Assembly (NCBI GenBank): GCA_016790175.1
Contig: JAEUPI010000074.1
Coordinates: 1-64,000, forward strand
Length of the DNA: 64,000 nucleotides
From: Burkholderiaceae bacterium
GTDB lineage: Bacteria; Pseudomonadota; Gammaproteobacteria; Burkholderiales; Burkholderiaceae_C
Direction of reading: 5' to 3'
This document shows, piece by piece, positions 16,352-28,676 of the stretch; within the stretch, counting starts at the first letter, position 1, and the number at the start of each line of letters is the position of its first letter. The position numbers and the translations under genes were made by a program. A model generated the notes under the pieces. The model did no database searches. It saw only the letters and a list, made by a program, of their open reading frames with translations, and had not been told where the DNA came from.

Positions 16352-16400
16352 CTACGGCGCGTTCGGCGCGCTGAACATCTTCTACGGCGCGTTCGGCGCG
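16352..16400. repeat. 19-bp direct repeat at the 3' end of the lipoprotein gene
   Basis: CTACGGCGCGTTCGGCGCG occurs at 16352-16370 and again at 16382-16400. The second copy holds the last codons and stop of the minus-strand lipoprotein gene; the first copy lies just beyond the stop and would repeat the same ending. It looks like a small tandem duplication of the gene's 3' end. Confidence 0.75.
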
Positions 16401-17449
16401 CCGCGTGTGGCCACCCGCCCGCGTGACGGCGCGCGCTCGAGCAGCGGCGCGAGCGGGCTGTTCATCTGGCGCGCGAGCCGCTCCACCGTCATGTCGGGTC
16501 GATGCGGCAGCCGGCGCTGCGGGTTCGCGCCCCTGGCCAGCAGATAGCTGACCAGGCGCTCCTGCGACACACCGGTGTCGAGTTCCTGCGGCTTCAGCGC
16601 GACGGCAAGCGGCACCCACGGCAGCTGGTCGCCCTGCGGCGGCGGCACGCGATCCAGCAGTTCGGGCCGGCGCGCGAACCACCAGTCGAGCGCCTCATAG
16701 TGGCCGCCGCGAAACGCCTCCTCGAAACCGGGGCGCAGCCGGCCGTCGTAGGGGTCCAGCGCGGTACCGGCACGGTGCCCCTGCGCCTCGAGCTGCTTTG
16801 CCAGCGGCGTGGCCAGCATGTCGGGATGCAGGGCCGACAGCGGGTTGAACCCGAGCTGTCCCGCCGGCAGCGCACCTTCGGCGATCCAGCGCGTGAGCAC
16901 GGCATCGAATCCGACCTCGCGCGCCAGCGGACAAGAGAACATGCGCACCACATCGTGGTGCACCGAGCGCGCATCGGCCTGCGCCAGCCACAGCAGCGAC
17001 TCGCGCGCTTCGGGCGAGGCCGCCGCAAAGTCGGGACAGGCATGCTGCTGCGCGAGCTCGACCAGCGGCGCACGTTCGCAGGCCTCGGGCATCGCGCCCT
17101 TGTGAATCAGCTCGGCCAGCACCGGCCAGGTGCGCGGCTCGCGCGCGGCCATCGCCAGCGGGCACATCGGCAGACGCGGGCTGCGCAGGTCGTCCTGTGC
17201 GATCAGCCCCGGTGTGTACGGCGGGCAATGCGCGGCCAGCGCGCGCTCCACGGTGTTCAGCCGAAAGCAAGGCACCGGGCCGCCTTCGGTGATCTTGTCG
17301 TGGATGTGCTTCACGATCGCCCAGCTCGCGCTGGTGTCGGTGGCGGCACCGATGGCGTTGAGCACCATCGACGGTGCGGTGCAGCCGGCAACGGCCAGCG
17401 CCGCACCCAGCTGCAGGAGGAGTCTGAAGGTCGGGTGCAGCCGGGTCAT
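16382..17449 (-). CDS. Predicted lipoprotein with ankyrin-like repeats, function unknown
   Basis: A 355-residue protein starting at ATG 17449. The first 24 residues form a lipoprotein signal ending AVAGC, so it should be lipid-anchored in the envelope. The remainder is helical, rich in Leu/Ala, with ankyrin-like phrasing such as LVSYLLARGANPQRRLPHRP and DWWFARRPELLDRVPP. Several Cys are spread through the mature part. No catalytic motif is evident. It converges with the protease gene. Upstream in-frame codons to 17596 are Arg-rich and unlikely to be translated. Confidence 0.8.
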   Translation of the reverse strand: MTRLHPTFRLLLQLGAALAVAGCTAPSMVLNAIGAATDTSASWAIVKHIHDKITEGGPVPCFRLNTVERALAAHCPPYTPGLIAQDDLRSPRLPMCPLAMAAREPRTWPVLAELIHKGAMPEACERAPLVELAQQHACPDFAAASPEARESLLWLAQADARSVHHDVVRMFSCPLAREVGFDAVLTRWIAEGALPAGQLGFNPLSALHPDMLATPLAKQLEAQGHRAGTALDPYDGRLRPGFEEAFRGGHYEALDWWFARRPELLDRVPPPQGDQLPWVPLAVALKPQELDTGVSQERLVSYLLARGANPQRRLPHRPDMTVERLARQMNSPLAPLLERAPSRGRVATRGAPNAP

Positions 17450-17757
17450 GTGCGGGTGAATCGTGCGAATCCGTCGAGAGCGCGAGCGCAGCGAAGGTTC
17501 GCACGGCGCATCGGCGTAGCCGCCCCTGTGCCGTGAACAATGCACGCGCATTAACACCCTGCGCTGGTAACGGCGTGTCAGCCCAGCGCCGGGCATCGGG
17601 GCCGCTGTGGCGGTCGCACGAAATGGCCCTGTAGCTCACGGGACATTTCGTCGAGCGCCGCACGGCAGGCTCCGACAATGCAGATCCCGCCTCCAGACTT
17701 TCGGCGTCGGATCGGCCTGCTGACACGAGCTGCCGCGACGATGGCGATGCTGCTCCG
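17450..17757. other. Divergent intergenic region, no gene seen
   Basis: 308 bp between the lipoprotein gene (minus) and the HD-GYP gene (plus). An ATG at 17678 opens only a 74-codon frame that is out of phase with the HD-GYP gene and overlaps it. I see no clear sigma-70 promoter, tRNA or repeat; promoters for both genes must lie here. Confidence 0.6.
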
Positions 17758-18861
17758 ATGCAGACCCTGCTTGCCGTCGACGACACGCCCGAGAACCTGC
17801 TGGTGTTGGGCGAACTGCTCAGCACCGAGTACAACGTGCACGCGGCGAACTCCGGTCCGGCCGCACTGCGCCTGGCGGCGCGCGAACCGCGACCCGACCT
17901 GATCCTGCTCGACCTGGTGATGCCGGGCATGGACGGCTACGAGGTGCTGCGCCGGCTGCGCGCCGATGCCGCCACGCGCGACATCCCGGTGATCTGCGTC
18001 ACCGCGCTCAACGACAGCGAACACGAAGAGCGCGGCCTGGCCGCGGGCGCGGTCGACTACATGGCCAAGCCGCTGCGTGAGGCGGTGCTGCGGGCTCGCG
18101 TGCGGGCGCACATCGAGCTCAAGCTCGCGCGCGACCGGCTGTCGGGCCAGAAGGCCTGGCTCGAGGAAGAGGTGTCGCGGCGCCTGCGCGAAAACCTGCA
18201 CGTGCAGGCAGCCGCGATCCACGCACTGGCGCGGCTGGCCGAGACCCGCGACCCCGAGACCGGCAACCACCTGTTGCGCACGCAGGCCTATGTGCGCCGT
18301 CTGGGGCAGCTGCTGCAGAGGCATCGACGATTCAGCGGCGAGCTGGACGATCGCTCGATCGAGCTGATCGCCGACTCCGCGCCGCTGCACGACATCGGCA
18401 AGGTCGGCATCCCCGACCACATCCTGCTCAAGCCCGGCCGGCTCGACGAGGCGGAGTGGACCGTCATGAAGACGCACGCCCGCATCGGCGCCGAGGCGCT
18501 GGAGGCGGCGGCACGCGACACCGGACGCCCGGTGGAGTTCCTCACGGTGGCGCGGCAGATTGCGCTGCACCACCACGAGCGGTGGGACGGCCAGGGCTAC
18601 CCCGACGGACTCGCCGGCGACGCGATCCCGATGCCGGCGCGCCTGATGGCGGTGGCCGACGTGTTCGACGCGCTGATCTCGCGGCGTGTGTACAAGGAGC
18701 CGATGCCGCACGGTCAGGCGCGCGAGATCATCGAGCGCAGCCGCGGCACCCACCTCGACCCCGACGTGGTCGACGCCTTCCTCGCCGACTTCGACGGCTT
18801 CTGCCGCATCGCGAGTCGCCACGCCGACACTGCAGAGGACCTGGCAGCCAAGCGCCGCTGA
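17758..18861 (+). CDS. Response regulator with HD-GYP domain (c-di-GMP phosphodiesterase candidate)
   Basis: A 367-residue two-domain protein. Residues 1-120 form a receiver domain with acidic pocket DD at 8-9 and phospho-acceptor Asp52 in [14 protein letters not shown]. After a coiled linker the HD-GYP domain has [10 protein letters not shown] with His211-Asp212, the later [14 protein letters not shown] block around 270-285 and VADVFDAL. These are the metal- and c-di-GMP-binding signatures, so an active phosphodiesterase is likely. The gene ends one base before the start region of a huge hybrid kinase, which is its probable phosphodonor. Confidence 0.93.
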   Translation: MQTLLAVDDTPENLLVLGELLSTEYNVHAANSGPAALRLAAREPRPDLILLDLVMPGMDGYEVLRRLRADAATRDIPVICVTALNDSEHEERGLAAGAVDYMAKPLREAVLRARVRAHIELKLARDRLSGQKAWLEEEVSRRLRENLHVQAAAIHALARLAETRDPETGNHLLRTQAYVRRLGQLLQRHRRFSGELDDRSIELIADSAPLHDIGKVGIPDHILLKPGRLDEAEWTVMKTHARIGAEALEAAARDTGRPVEFLTVARQIALHHHERWDGQGYPDGLAGDAIPMPARLMAVADVFDALISRRVYKEPMPHGQAREIIERSRGTHLDPDVVDAFLADFDGFCRIASRHADTAEDLAAKRR

Positions 18862-18862
18862 G

Positions 18863-22393
<3,531 letters not shown>

Positions 22394-22463
22394 ACGCAAG
22401 CCCACCGCCACCCCCGCCGCGCAAACGAAGCGGTTGCCGGGCCGGCTATGCTTGCTGCCCAGC

Positions 22464-22955
22464 ATGAGCAAAGACGCCCACCCGCCACGCCGCAGCGCCG
22501 AAGAACAAGCCCGCTTCGAACAGGCACTGACCCAGCTGTTCGAGGAGCAGATCACCTTCAACCGGGTGCTCGGCCTGAAGGTCGTGCGCTACGGCCCCTC
22601 GGGCCCCGTGATGCGCTTCGAGATGCGGCCCGAGCTGGTGGGCTCGTACATGCACGGCCGCCTGCACGGCGGGGTGATCTCGGCCGTGCTCGACACCACC
22701 GGCGGCATGGTGCTGGTGTGGGCCATTGCCGAGAAGCATGCCCACGAACCCACCGCGCAGGTGATGCACCGCTTCATCCGCTTCGGCACCATCGACCTGC
22801 GTGTGGACTACCTGCGCCAGGGTGTCGGCCGGCATTTCGAGGCGAGCGCCGAGGTGCTGCGCCTGGGCAGCCGGGTCGGCACCGCGCAGATGCGGCTCGT
22901 CAACGACGAGGGCCTGCTGATCGCCACCGCGACCGGGGCGTACATCTGCAGCTGA
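22464..22955 (+). CDS. Hotdog-fold thioesterase (PaaI/YigI-like)
   Basis: A 163-residue single hotdog domain. The central helix and turn MHGRLHGGVISAVLDTTGGM is the PaaI-type acyl-CoA thioesterase signature, with Asp as likely catalytic residue, and the later RVDYLRQGVGRHFEASAEV strand fits. The ATG at 22464 is 15 nt after TATGCT, and longer upstream frames run into the kinase gene. It would hydrolyse an acyl- or aryl-CoA in the cytoplasm; the substrate is unknown. Confidence 0.88.
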   Translation: MSKDAHPPRRSAEEQARFEQALTQLFEEQITFNRVLGLKVVRYGPSGPVMRFEMRPELVGSYMHGRLHGGVISAVLDTTGGMVLVWAIAEKHAHEPTAQVMHRFIRFGTIDLRVDYLRQGVGRHFEASAEVLRLGSRVGTAQMRLVNDEGLLIATATGAYICS

Positions 22956-23039
22956 GCCCGCGCGTGCGACGCCGGCAGGCGTTGCACGGCTGGCGAAGGA
23001 CGCAGGGCGATTTCACGCCCTGCGGCATGAGCCCGCGCG

Positions 23040-25034
23040 TCAGTTGAACGGCGAGTAGCGCCCTTCGCGCCAAGGCGCCGTGGGCGCGAAGCTGATGCGC
23101 CGGCGCTCGACGAGGCGTTCGCCGGGCAGTTCGTGGGCCTCGCCCCAGCGCCAGGCGCTCTGCTCGATGCGCCCTTCCACCAGCTCGTAGCCCAGCAGCG
23201 CGAACACGCGCTCGCCCAGGAAGATCGGCCGGGCGTTGCCGTACCAGTCGACGCAGCTGGCCTTGCAGGCGTCGTCGCGCGGGCCGCGCTCGTCGCGCGC
23301 GTCGAGCGCACCGAGCGCGCTGAACTGCAGCCGGCGGTTGCGCAGATAGACCACCGACGCCGCGCCCTGCGCACCGTGATAGACGCCGCCGCGCCGGCCC
23401 AGGCCGGTGCGCAGTGTCGGCAGGCCCAGTACGCCCTCGTCGTCGGCCTGCGCACGGTAGAAGAAACCATGCGTGCGCGACTCGCCTTGCGCGGCGCCGA
23501 TCTGCGCATGGCGGCCGGCCAGCTGCGCATGGCCGCGCGCCAGGCGAACCGCACTGAAGTGCAGGTCGCTCCCCGCGTTGCCGATCAGCACGGCGTCGCG
23601 CCCCAGCGCCTCGATGCGCTCCACGCCATGGCCGGGCGCGAGCGGCACGGCGCCGTCGGCCGATGCATAACGCAGGGCCCAAGCGGTCGGCAAGTCGCCG
23701 GCCCCCATGGGCAACCCGCCCCAGAGCAGCCACTCGCCGACGAAACGGTTCTGCAGCTGCCCGCCGGCAACGCTCGGCAGCGACCGGTAGTGTTCGCGTC
23801 GCGCGTGGCCTCTTCCGTCGCCGAACTCGCCCAGCGGCACACGCAGCAGCGCCAGGCCGCCGGCGGTGTGCTCGCTGCCCCACATGGCCTCGCCGCGGCC
23901 CGATTCGCGCAGCAGCACGTTCAGATGCCCGCCCTCCTCGAGGAACGACATCTGATCGACCGGCACGCCAGCGGTCTTGATCGCGCTGGGCGCGCTGCCG
24001 TCGAGCGGCAGGCGGAACACGGCCGAGAGCGATCGCGGCCAGGCGCTCGTCCACACGTAGACCGAACCCTGCGACACGTAGAACACGCGGCCCGCCGGGC
24101 CGAGCACGGCGGTGGACTCGCAGCGCAGCTCAGGCGTGGCCAGGTCGATCGTGGTGACCGTGTGCAGAGCCAATGACTCGCCGGGCGCGAACTCGTCATC
24201 GGTGCGGTAGACGCGGGTGGCCGGCAGGATGCGCTGAAAGCCGCTGGCGTCGCGTTCACCCTGCCAATGCCGCCAGGCCGGAAACCGGGCCCAGGGCTCG
24301 GCCTGCCAGGGCGACAGATAGGTCGGCGTGTAGAAGATCAGCTTGTGGCCGATGAGCCGGCTCGCATAGTTGCGGGCGCTGTAGTAGTCGAACGAGCGCA
24401 GGTGGTGTGTCGAGCGGTAGCGCAGGCTGCCGTCGGCGCCGAGCTCGAAGCGCACGATCTCGGTGCCGCCGCGTGCGTACGAGTAGCCGACAACCACCAC
24501 GGTGGAGCCGGCCACGAGCAGCTCGTCGTACCAGGCGCCGGACGGGTTGCTGCCGGGTGCATAGGCATCGACAGCGGCCGCCGGCGCGAGCGTGTCGCCA
24601 CCGATGCGCACGGTGAACAGTCGCCCGCGCCGCAGAATCAGGAGGTGATCCCCTGCGCGCTTGACGATGCCGCCCTCGTCGACGCCGGCCGTCTGCACGT
24701 TGGTGATCGATTCCTCGTCGCGCCCGCGCGCACCGGCGGCGTCGGCACTGCTCTTGGCGGCCATCGGTGCCGCCGGCGCCGCCAGCTGCGAGGCGGTGGG
24801 CGGTGCGGCCGACTCGGCCAAGGCACCGCCCACTGCACCCGGCGCACCGCGGCGCAGCTCGGTCTGCAGACGCCTGGACTCGCCGTGCCAGCGCTGCAGC
24901 GCCTCGCGCATCTCGGCTTCGTCGACAAAGGGCCTGAGCGTGGCCGTCGAGCGGGCGCGCGCCAGCGGCGGCAAGGCCGTGCTCGCGGCCAGCGCGAGGC
25001 CGCCGGACATCAGGGTGCGTCGTTGCAGGTTCAT
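23040..25034 (-). CDS. Secreted beta-propeller domain protein, Tat signal
   Basis: A 664-residue protein of the 'beta propeller domain' family (PF09826 type). The N-terminus MNLQRRTLMSGG followed by an Ala-rich hydrophobic stretch looks like a twin-arginine signal. The family signature NVQTAGVDEGGIVKRAGDH is clear near residue 115 and repeated blade-like strands fill the rest. Members are surface or periplasmic and poorly characterised. A paralogue, a lipoprotein, is encoded at 37648. The start at 25034 is supported by the signal peptide; upstream codons to 25187 overlap the bacterioferritin promoter region. Confidence 0.85.
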   Translation of the reverse strand: MNLQRRTLMSGGLALAASTALPPLARARSTATLRPFVDEAEMREALQRWHGESRRLQTELRRGAPGAVGGALAESAAPPTASQLAAPAAPMAAKSSADAAGARGRDEESITNVQTAGVDEGGIVKRAGDHLLILRRGRLFTVRIGGDTLAPAAAVDAYAPGSNPSGAWYDELLVAGSTVVVVGYSYARGGTEIVRFELGADGSLRYRSTHHLRSFDYYSARNYASRLIGHKLIFYTPTYLSPWQAEPWARFPAWRHWQGERDASGFQRILPATRVYRTDDEFAPGESLALHTVTTIDLATPELRCESTAVLGPAGRVFYVSQGSVYVWTSAWPRSLSAVFRLPLDGSAPSAIKTAGVPVDQMSFLEEGGHLNVLLRESGRGEAMWGSEHTAGGLALLRVPLGEFGDGRGHARREHYRSLPSVAGGQLQNRFVGEWLLWGGLPMGAGDLPTAWALRYASADGAVPLAPGHGVERIEALGRDAVLIGNAGSDLHFSAVRLARGHAQLAGRHAQIGAAQGESRTHGFFYRAQADDEGVLGLPTLRTGLGRRGGVYHGAQGAASVVYLRNRRLQFSALGALDARDERGPRDDACKASCVDWYGNARPIFLGERVFALLGYELVEGRIEQSAWRWGEAHELPGERLVERRRISFAPTAPWREGRYSPFN

Positions 25035-25210
25035 CTTGGTCTCCAGGTGGTGGGAGGGCAGCGGCCCCGTTGGTGCGTTGTGCGCCAACGCGAGGCATGC
25101 GGTCTTGAACGGCACGGCCGCTGGTGCGGGGTTAATCGCGTGTCCCGCCCGAGTCCCCGGACCTGCGGGGTGCCACACAATCGCCACCTGAACAGCCCCG
25201 GAGCGTGACG

Positions 25211-25690
25211 ATGAAAGGCGATGCCAAGGTCCTGAAGTTCCTGAACGCGCAGCTCAAGCTCGAACTCACGGTGATCAACCAGTACTTCCTGCACTACCGC
25301 ATGCTGGACAACTGGGGTTTCGGCCGCATGGCCAAGCACGAGCGCGACGAATCCATCGAGGAGATGAAACACGCCGACCGGCTGATGGACCGCATCCTCA
25401 CGCTCGAGGGCCTGCCCAACCTGCAGGACCTGGGCAAGCTGCTGATCGGCGAGTCGGCGGTGGAGATCCTGCAGTGCGACCTGAAGGCCGAGCAGGCCTC
25501 GCAGGCGCACCTGAAGGAAGCCATCGCGCATTGCGAGTCGGTGCGCGACTACGTATCGCGCGAGGTGCTCGAGTCGATCCTGGCCGACACCGAGAGCCAC
25601 ATCGACCACCTGGAAACCGAGATCGAGCTGGTGGGCAAGGTGGGCGAGCCGAACTGGCTGCAATCGCAGATGGGTGGCTCCGGATCGTGA
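25211..25690 (+). CDS. bfr: Bacterioferritin
   Basis: A 159-residue 24-mer iron-storage protein that oxidises Fe(II) and deposits ferric mineral. All ferroxidase ligands can be placed: Glu18 in [15 protein letters not shown], Glu51 and His54 in EEMKHADRL, Glu near 94, and Glu/His in [11 protein letters not shown]. Met52, the haem axial ligand, is present, so it is a haem-binding Bfr. GGAG precedes the ATG at 25211; a GTG at 25205 is in frame but less likely. Next to bfd and the feo genes it forms an iron storage and uptake locus. Confidence 0.97.
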   Translation: MKGDAKVLKFLNAQLKLELTVINQYFLHYRMLDNWGFGRMAKHERDESIEEMKHADRLMDRILTLEGLPNLQDLGKLLIGESAVEILQCDLKAEQASQAHLKEAIAHCESVRDYVSREVLESILADTESHIDHLETEIELVGKVGEPNWLQSQMGGSGS

Positions 25691-25746
25691 CCGGGCTTCA
25701 GGGCCCCGATCGCCGGAGGGTCGTTTGCGCTGCGTCAAAGAACACT

Positions 25747-25765
25747 ATTGAGAAATATTCGCATT
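25747..25765. promoter_or_regulatory. Fur box upstream of bfd
   Basis: ATTGAGAAATATTCGCATT matches the common Fur target AATGAGAATTATTCTCATT at 16 of 19 positions and is by far the most AT-rich segment in this part of the window. A TAGACT-like -10 follows at about 25772. It would repress the bfd-feoA-feoB run when iron is plentiful. Confidence 0.72.
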
Positions 25766-25810
25766 CGCGCTAGACTGCGGGCCATCCGGAGATCCGGGAA
25801 CGGCCCGCCC

Positions 25811-26023
25811 ATGATCGTCTGCCTCTGCCACCGTGTGACCGACCGCGACATCCGAACTGCAGTCGCCTCGGGCGTGCACTGCTTCGACGTGCTGCAGGAT
25901 CAAACCTGCGTGGCCTCGTCCTGCGGTTCCTGCTTGGACTGCGCGCGCGAGGTGTTCGACGGCGAACATGCCGCCCGCTGCAGCGACGGCGCAGGCGCCT
26001 GCCATCGCGCGGAAGCCGGCTGA
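25811..26023 (+). CDS. bfd: Bacterioferritin-associated ferredoxin
   Basis: A 70-residue [2Fe-2S] protein that docks on bacterioferritin and passes electrons to its haem to release iron. Cys4 and Cys6 (VCLCHRVTD) and Cys38 and Cys41 (SCGSC) match the Bfd cluster ligands exactly; Cys33 and Cys44 are extra. Expression after the Fur box fits the known logic of Bfd being made under iron starvation. It is separate from bfr by 120 bp and opposite in regulation, though on the same strand. Confidence 0.95.
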   Translation: MIVCLCHRVTDRDIRTAVASGVHCFDVLQDQTCVASSCGSCLDCAREVFDGEHAARCSDGAGACHRAEAG

Positions 26024-26069
26024 GCGCCGTCTCACCCGGTGGCTCGGCCGGGCCGACCACCCACCACCG

Positions 26070-26333
26070 ATGGAACCCCACGCAACCCGACTGAGCGACT
26101 GGCCGAACCACGCGCCGGCGGTGGTGCGGGCCGTGCACGATGCCCCGGGCACGGAAGCCAGCATCGCGAATCGGCTCGCGCAGCTGGGTTTCATTGCCGG
26201 CGAGCCGGTGCGCGTATTGCGCCGCGGGCCGGGTGGCCGCGAGCCGCTGGCGGTGCAGATCGGCGAGACGATGTTCGCGCTGCGCTGGGCCGAGGCTCAA
26301 TGCGTCGAAGTGGCGCCGCCTGCCGATGACTGA
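26070..26333 (+). CDS. feoA: Ferrous iron transport accessory protein FeoA
   Basis: An 87-residue SH3-like protein with the FeoA pattern: RLAQLGFIAGEPVRVLRRGPGG and VQIGETMFALRWAEA. It assists FeoB from the cytoplasmic side. The ATG at 26070 gives the usual family length; an upstream ATG at 25968 would overlap bfd. Its stop lies 8 nt inside feoB, so the two are translationally coupled. Confidence 0.92.
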   Translation: MEPHATRLSDWPNHAPAVVRAVHDAPGTEASIANRLAQLGFIAGEPVRVLRRGPGGREPLAVQIGETMFALRWAEAQCVEVAPPADD

Positions 26334-28209
26334 GATCGTGCTGCCCCTCGCCACGGCCGCGCCGAGCTTCACGGTCGCGCTGGTGGGCAACCCCAACTGC
26401 GGCAAGACCGCCCTCTTCAACCGGTTGACCGGCGCGCGCCAGAAGGTGGCCAACTACGCCGGCGTGACCGTCGAGCGCAAGACCGGCGTGGCCCGCCTGC
26501 CCGACGGGCGCAGCCTGGCCATCGTGGATCTGCCGGGCACCTACAGCCTCACCGCCGCAACGCCCGACGAACAGGTCGCCGTCGAGGTCGTCGAGGGCCG
26601 GCGCACCGACGAGGCGCGGCCCGACGTGGTCGTGGCGGTGGTCGACGCGACCAACCTGCGCATGAATCTGCGGCTGGTGCTCGAGCTGCGCTCGCTCGGC
26701 CTGCCGATGGTGGTGGCACTGAACATGGCCGACCTGGCGCGTGCACAGGGCCTGGCGATCGACACCCAGCGCCTGGCCGACGAACTCGGCTGTCCGGTGG
26801 TGGAGACCGTGGCCGTGCGCGGCCACGGCCACCAGCAGCTGCTGGATCAGCTGGCGCGCATGCAGCCAGGTGCGGTGGCTGGCCCGCACGCGCCGGCGAT
26901 GCCCGGCGCCGCCGAGCTGCAACGCGAAGTGCGTCGACTGCTGGCGCAAGCCACGACCGGGCCGGCACGCGCCGAGCGGTTCCAGTACCGTGTCGATGCG
27001 GTGGCCATGCATCCGGTGTGGGGGCTTGTGCTGCTGGCGGCGACGCTGTTTCTCGTGTTCCAGGCCGTCTTCGCGTGGGCCGTGGCGCCGATGGATGCCA
27101 TCAAGGACGCAGTGGCCGCCACCGGCGAATGGTTGCAGACGCAGATGGCCGAAGGCCCGCTGCGCAGCCTGCTGGTCGACGGCGTGATCGCCGGCGTGGG
27201 CAGCGTGCTGGTGTTCCTGCCGCAGATCCTGATCCTGTTCTTCTTCATCCTGCTGCTCGAGGATTCGGGCTACCTGCCGCGCGCGGCCTTCCTGCTCGAC
27301 ACGCTGATGGGCAAGGTGGGCCTGTCGGGGCGCGCGTTCATCCCGCTGCTGTCGAGCTTTGCCTGCGCGGTGCCGGGCATCATGGCCACGCGCACGATCG
27401 CGCATCCGCGCGACCGGCTGGCCACGATCCTGATCGCGCCGCTGATGACCTGCTCGGCCCGGCTGCCGGTCTATGCGCTGCTGATCGGCGCCTTCGTGCC
27501 CGATCGCAGCGTGGGCGGCTTCAACCTGCGCGGGCTGACGCTGTTTGCGCTGTACGCGGCCGGCGTGCTCGCGGCGATGGCGGTGGCCTGGGTGCTCAAG
27601 CGCCGCTGGCTGCGCAGCAGCTACCAGCCGCTGATGCTCGAGCTGCCGCCCTATCGCTGGCCCGACGTGCGCAACCTCGCGATCGGCCTGTGGGAGCGCA
27701 CCCGCATCTTCCTGCGCCGCGTGGGTGGCATCATCTTCTCGCTGATGGTGGTGTTGTGGTTCCTCTCCACCTATCCCGCGCCGCCGGCGGGCGCCACCGG
27801 CCCGGCGATCCAGTACAGCCTCGCCGGGCAGCTGGGCCAGCTGCTGCAGCACCTGTTCGCGCCGATCGGGTTCAACTGGCAGATCTCGATCGCGCTGGTG
27901 CCCGGATTGGCCGCACGCGAGGTCGCCGTCGGCGCGCTGGGCACCGTGTATGCGCTGTCGGCGTCGGGCGATGCGGTGGCCGAAACGCTGGCACCGGTGA
28001 TCGCGCAGGGCTGGTCGCTCGCGACCGCCTACGCGCTGCTCGCGTGGTACGTGTTCGCGCCGCAATGCCTCTCGACGATCGCCGTGGCCCGGCGCGAAAC
28101 CGGCTCCTGGCGCGTGCCGCTCGTGATGCTCGCCTATCTGTTCGCATTGGCCTATGCCGCGGCGTTCGTGACCTGGCGTGTGGCGCTGGCGCTCGGAGGC
28201 GGCCCATGA
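26326..28209 (+). CDS. feoB: Ferrous iron transporter FeoB
   Basis: A 627-residue inner-membrane Fe(II) transporter. The N-terminal G domain has G1 GNPNCGKTAL near residue 19, switch-I VTVERKTG, G3 DLPGTYSL and G4 NMAD; the membrane part carries two Gate segments, including SSFACAVPGIMATR and CSARLPVYALLIGAF with the conserved Cys. It is somewhat shorter than the 770-residue E. coli protein, as in many betaproteobacteria. The last codon overlaps the Cys-rich protein gene. Confidence 0.95.
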   Translation: MTEIVLPLATAAPSFTVALVGNPNCGKTALFNRLTGARQKVANYAGVTVERKTGVARLPDGRSLAIVDLPGTYSLTAATPDEQVAVEVVEGRRTDEARPDVVVAVVDATNLRMNLRLVLELRSLGLPMVVALNMADLARAQGLAIDTQRLADELGCPVVETVAVRGHGHQQLLDQLARMQPGAVAGPHAPAMPGAAELQREVRRLLAQATTGPARAERFQYRVDAVAMHPVWGLVLLAATLFLVFQAVFAWAVAPMDAIKDAVAATGEWLQTQMAEGPLRSLLVDGVIAGVGSVLVFLPQILILFFFILLLEDSGYLPRAAFLLDTLMGKVGLSGRAFIPLLSSFACAVPGIMATRTIAHPRDRLATILIAPLMTCSARLPVYALLIGAFVPDRSVGGFNLRGLTLFALYAAGVLAAMAVAWVLKRRWLRSSYQPLMLELPPYRWPDVRNLAIGLWERTRIFLRRVGGIIFSLMVVLWFLSTYPAPPAGATGPAIQYSLAGQLGQLLQHLFAPIGFNWQISIALVPGLAAREVAVGALGTVYALSASGDAVAETLAPVIAQGWSLATAYALLAWYVFAPQCLSTIAVARRETGSWRVPLVMLAYLFALAYAAAFVTWRVALALGGGP

Positions 28210-28532
28210 CGAATTGGCAAACCTGGGCCGTGGCGATCGTGGTGCCGGTGTGCGCGCTGCATGCGGCATGGCGGCTCGCGGGCGCCGGTGCGCGGCATCG
28301 GGCGCTTGCGTGGCTGTCCCGCACAGCATGGCCGAAGTCGTGGCGCAGGTCGTGGCACCAGACACTGCAACGCGCCGAGGGCGAATCGGGCGGCTGCGGC
28401 TGCGCCGGTTGCGATCGCGCGCACCCGGCGTCACCGCCCAGTGCCGTGGTGCTGGTGCACCGGCCGCCGCGCAGCGGCCGGAACGGCCCCGCGCGCTCCG
28501 GGCCATTGGCACCCCGGCGCGATTTCAGTTAG
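28206..28532 (+). CDS. Small Cys-rich membrane protein linked to FeoB (DUF6587-like)
   Basis: A 108-residue protein starting with the ATGA overlap on feoB. One N-terminal membrane segment (about residues 6-24) is followed by a basic Trp-rich stretch and then SGGCGCAGCDRAHP, a CxCxxC cluster. In this position other proteobacteria have FeoC or similar Cys-containing proteins. A role as an Fe-S or metal sensor for FeoB is inferred only. The last 40 residues are Pro/Arg-rich. Confidence 0.78.
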   Translation: MTNWQTWAVAIVVPVCALHAAWRLAGAGARHRALAWLSRTAWPKSWRRSWHQTLQRAEGESGGCGCAGCDRAHPASPPSAVVLVHRPPRSGRNGPARSGPLAPRRDFS

Positions 28533-28600
28533 CGTCGCCTGCGCGACGCGTGCACCCGGCCCGGCCGCGCGATGATGCGCGCCTTGCGAAGTCGCCGCCG

Positions 28601-28660
28601 GGCCGTCCCAAGGCGACTGCGCCCCCTCGGGGGGCCGCCGCCGCAGGCGGCTTTGGGGCA
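28601..28660. repeat. Palindromic intergenic element with nested hairpins
   Basis: Between the feo run and the molybdoenzyme gene: CCCAAGG near 28608 and CTTTGGG near 28651 form outer arms, with inner hairpins GCCCCC/GGGGGGC (28621-28635) and GCCGCC/GGCGGC (28636-28651). Elements of this type recur between genes in Burkholderiales genomes as far as I recall. It may terminate the feo transcript or be a mobile palindromic repeat. Confidence 0.5.
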
Positions 28661-28676
28661 AACGAGGAGACCGGCC

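Noticed and set aside
17678..17902. 74-codon frame before the HD-GYP gene
   Set aside because: Out of frame with the real gene, overlaps it by 145 bp, Arg/Pro-rich and without motifs.
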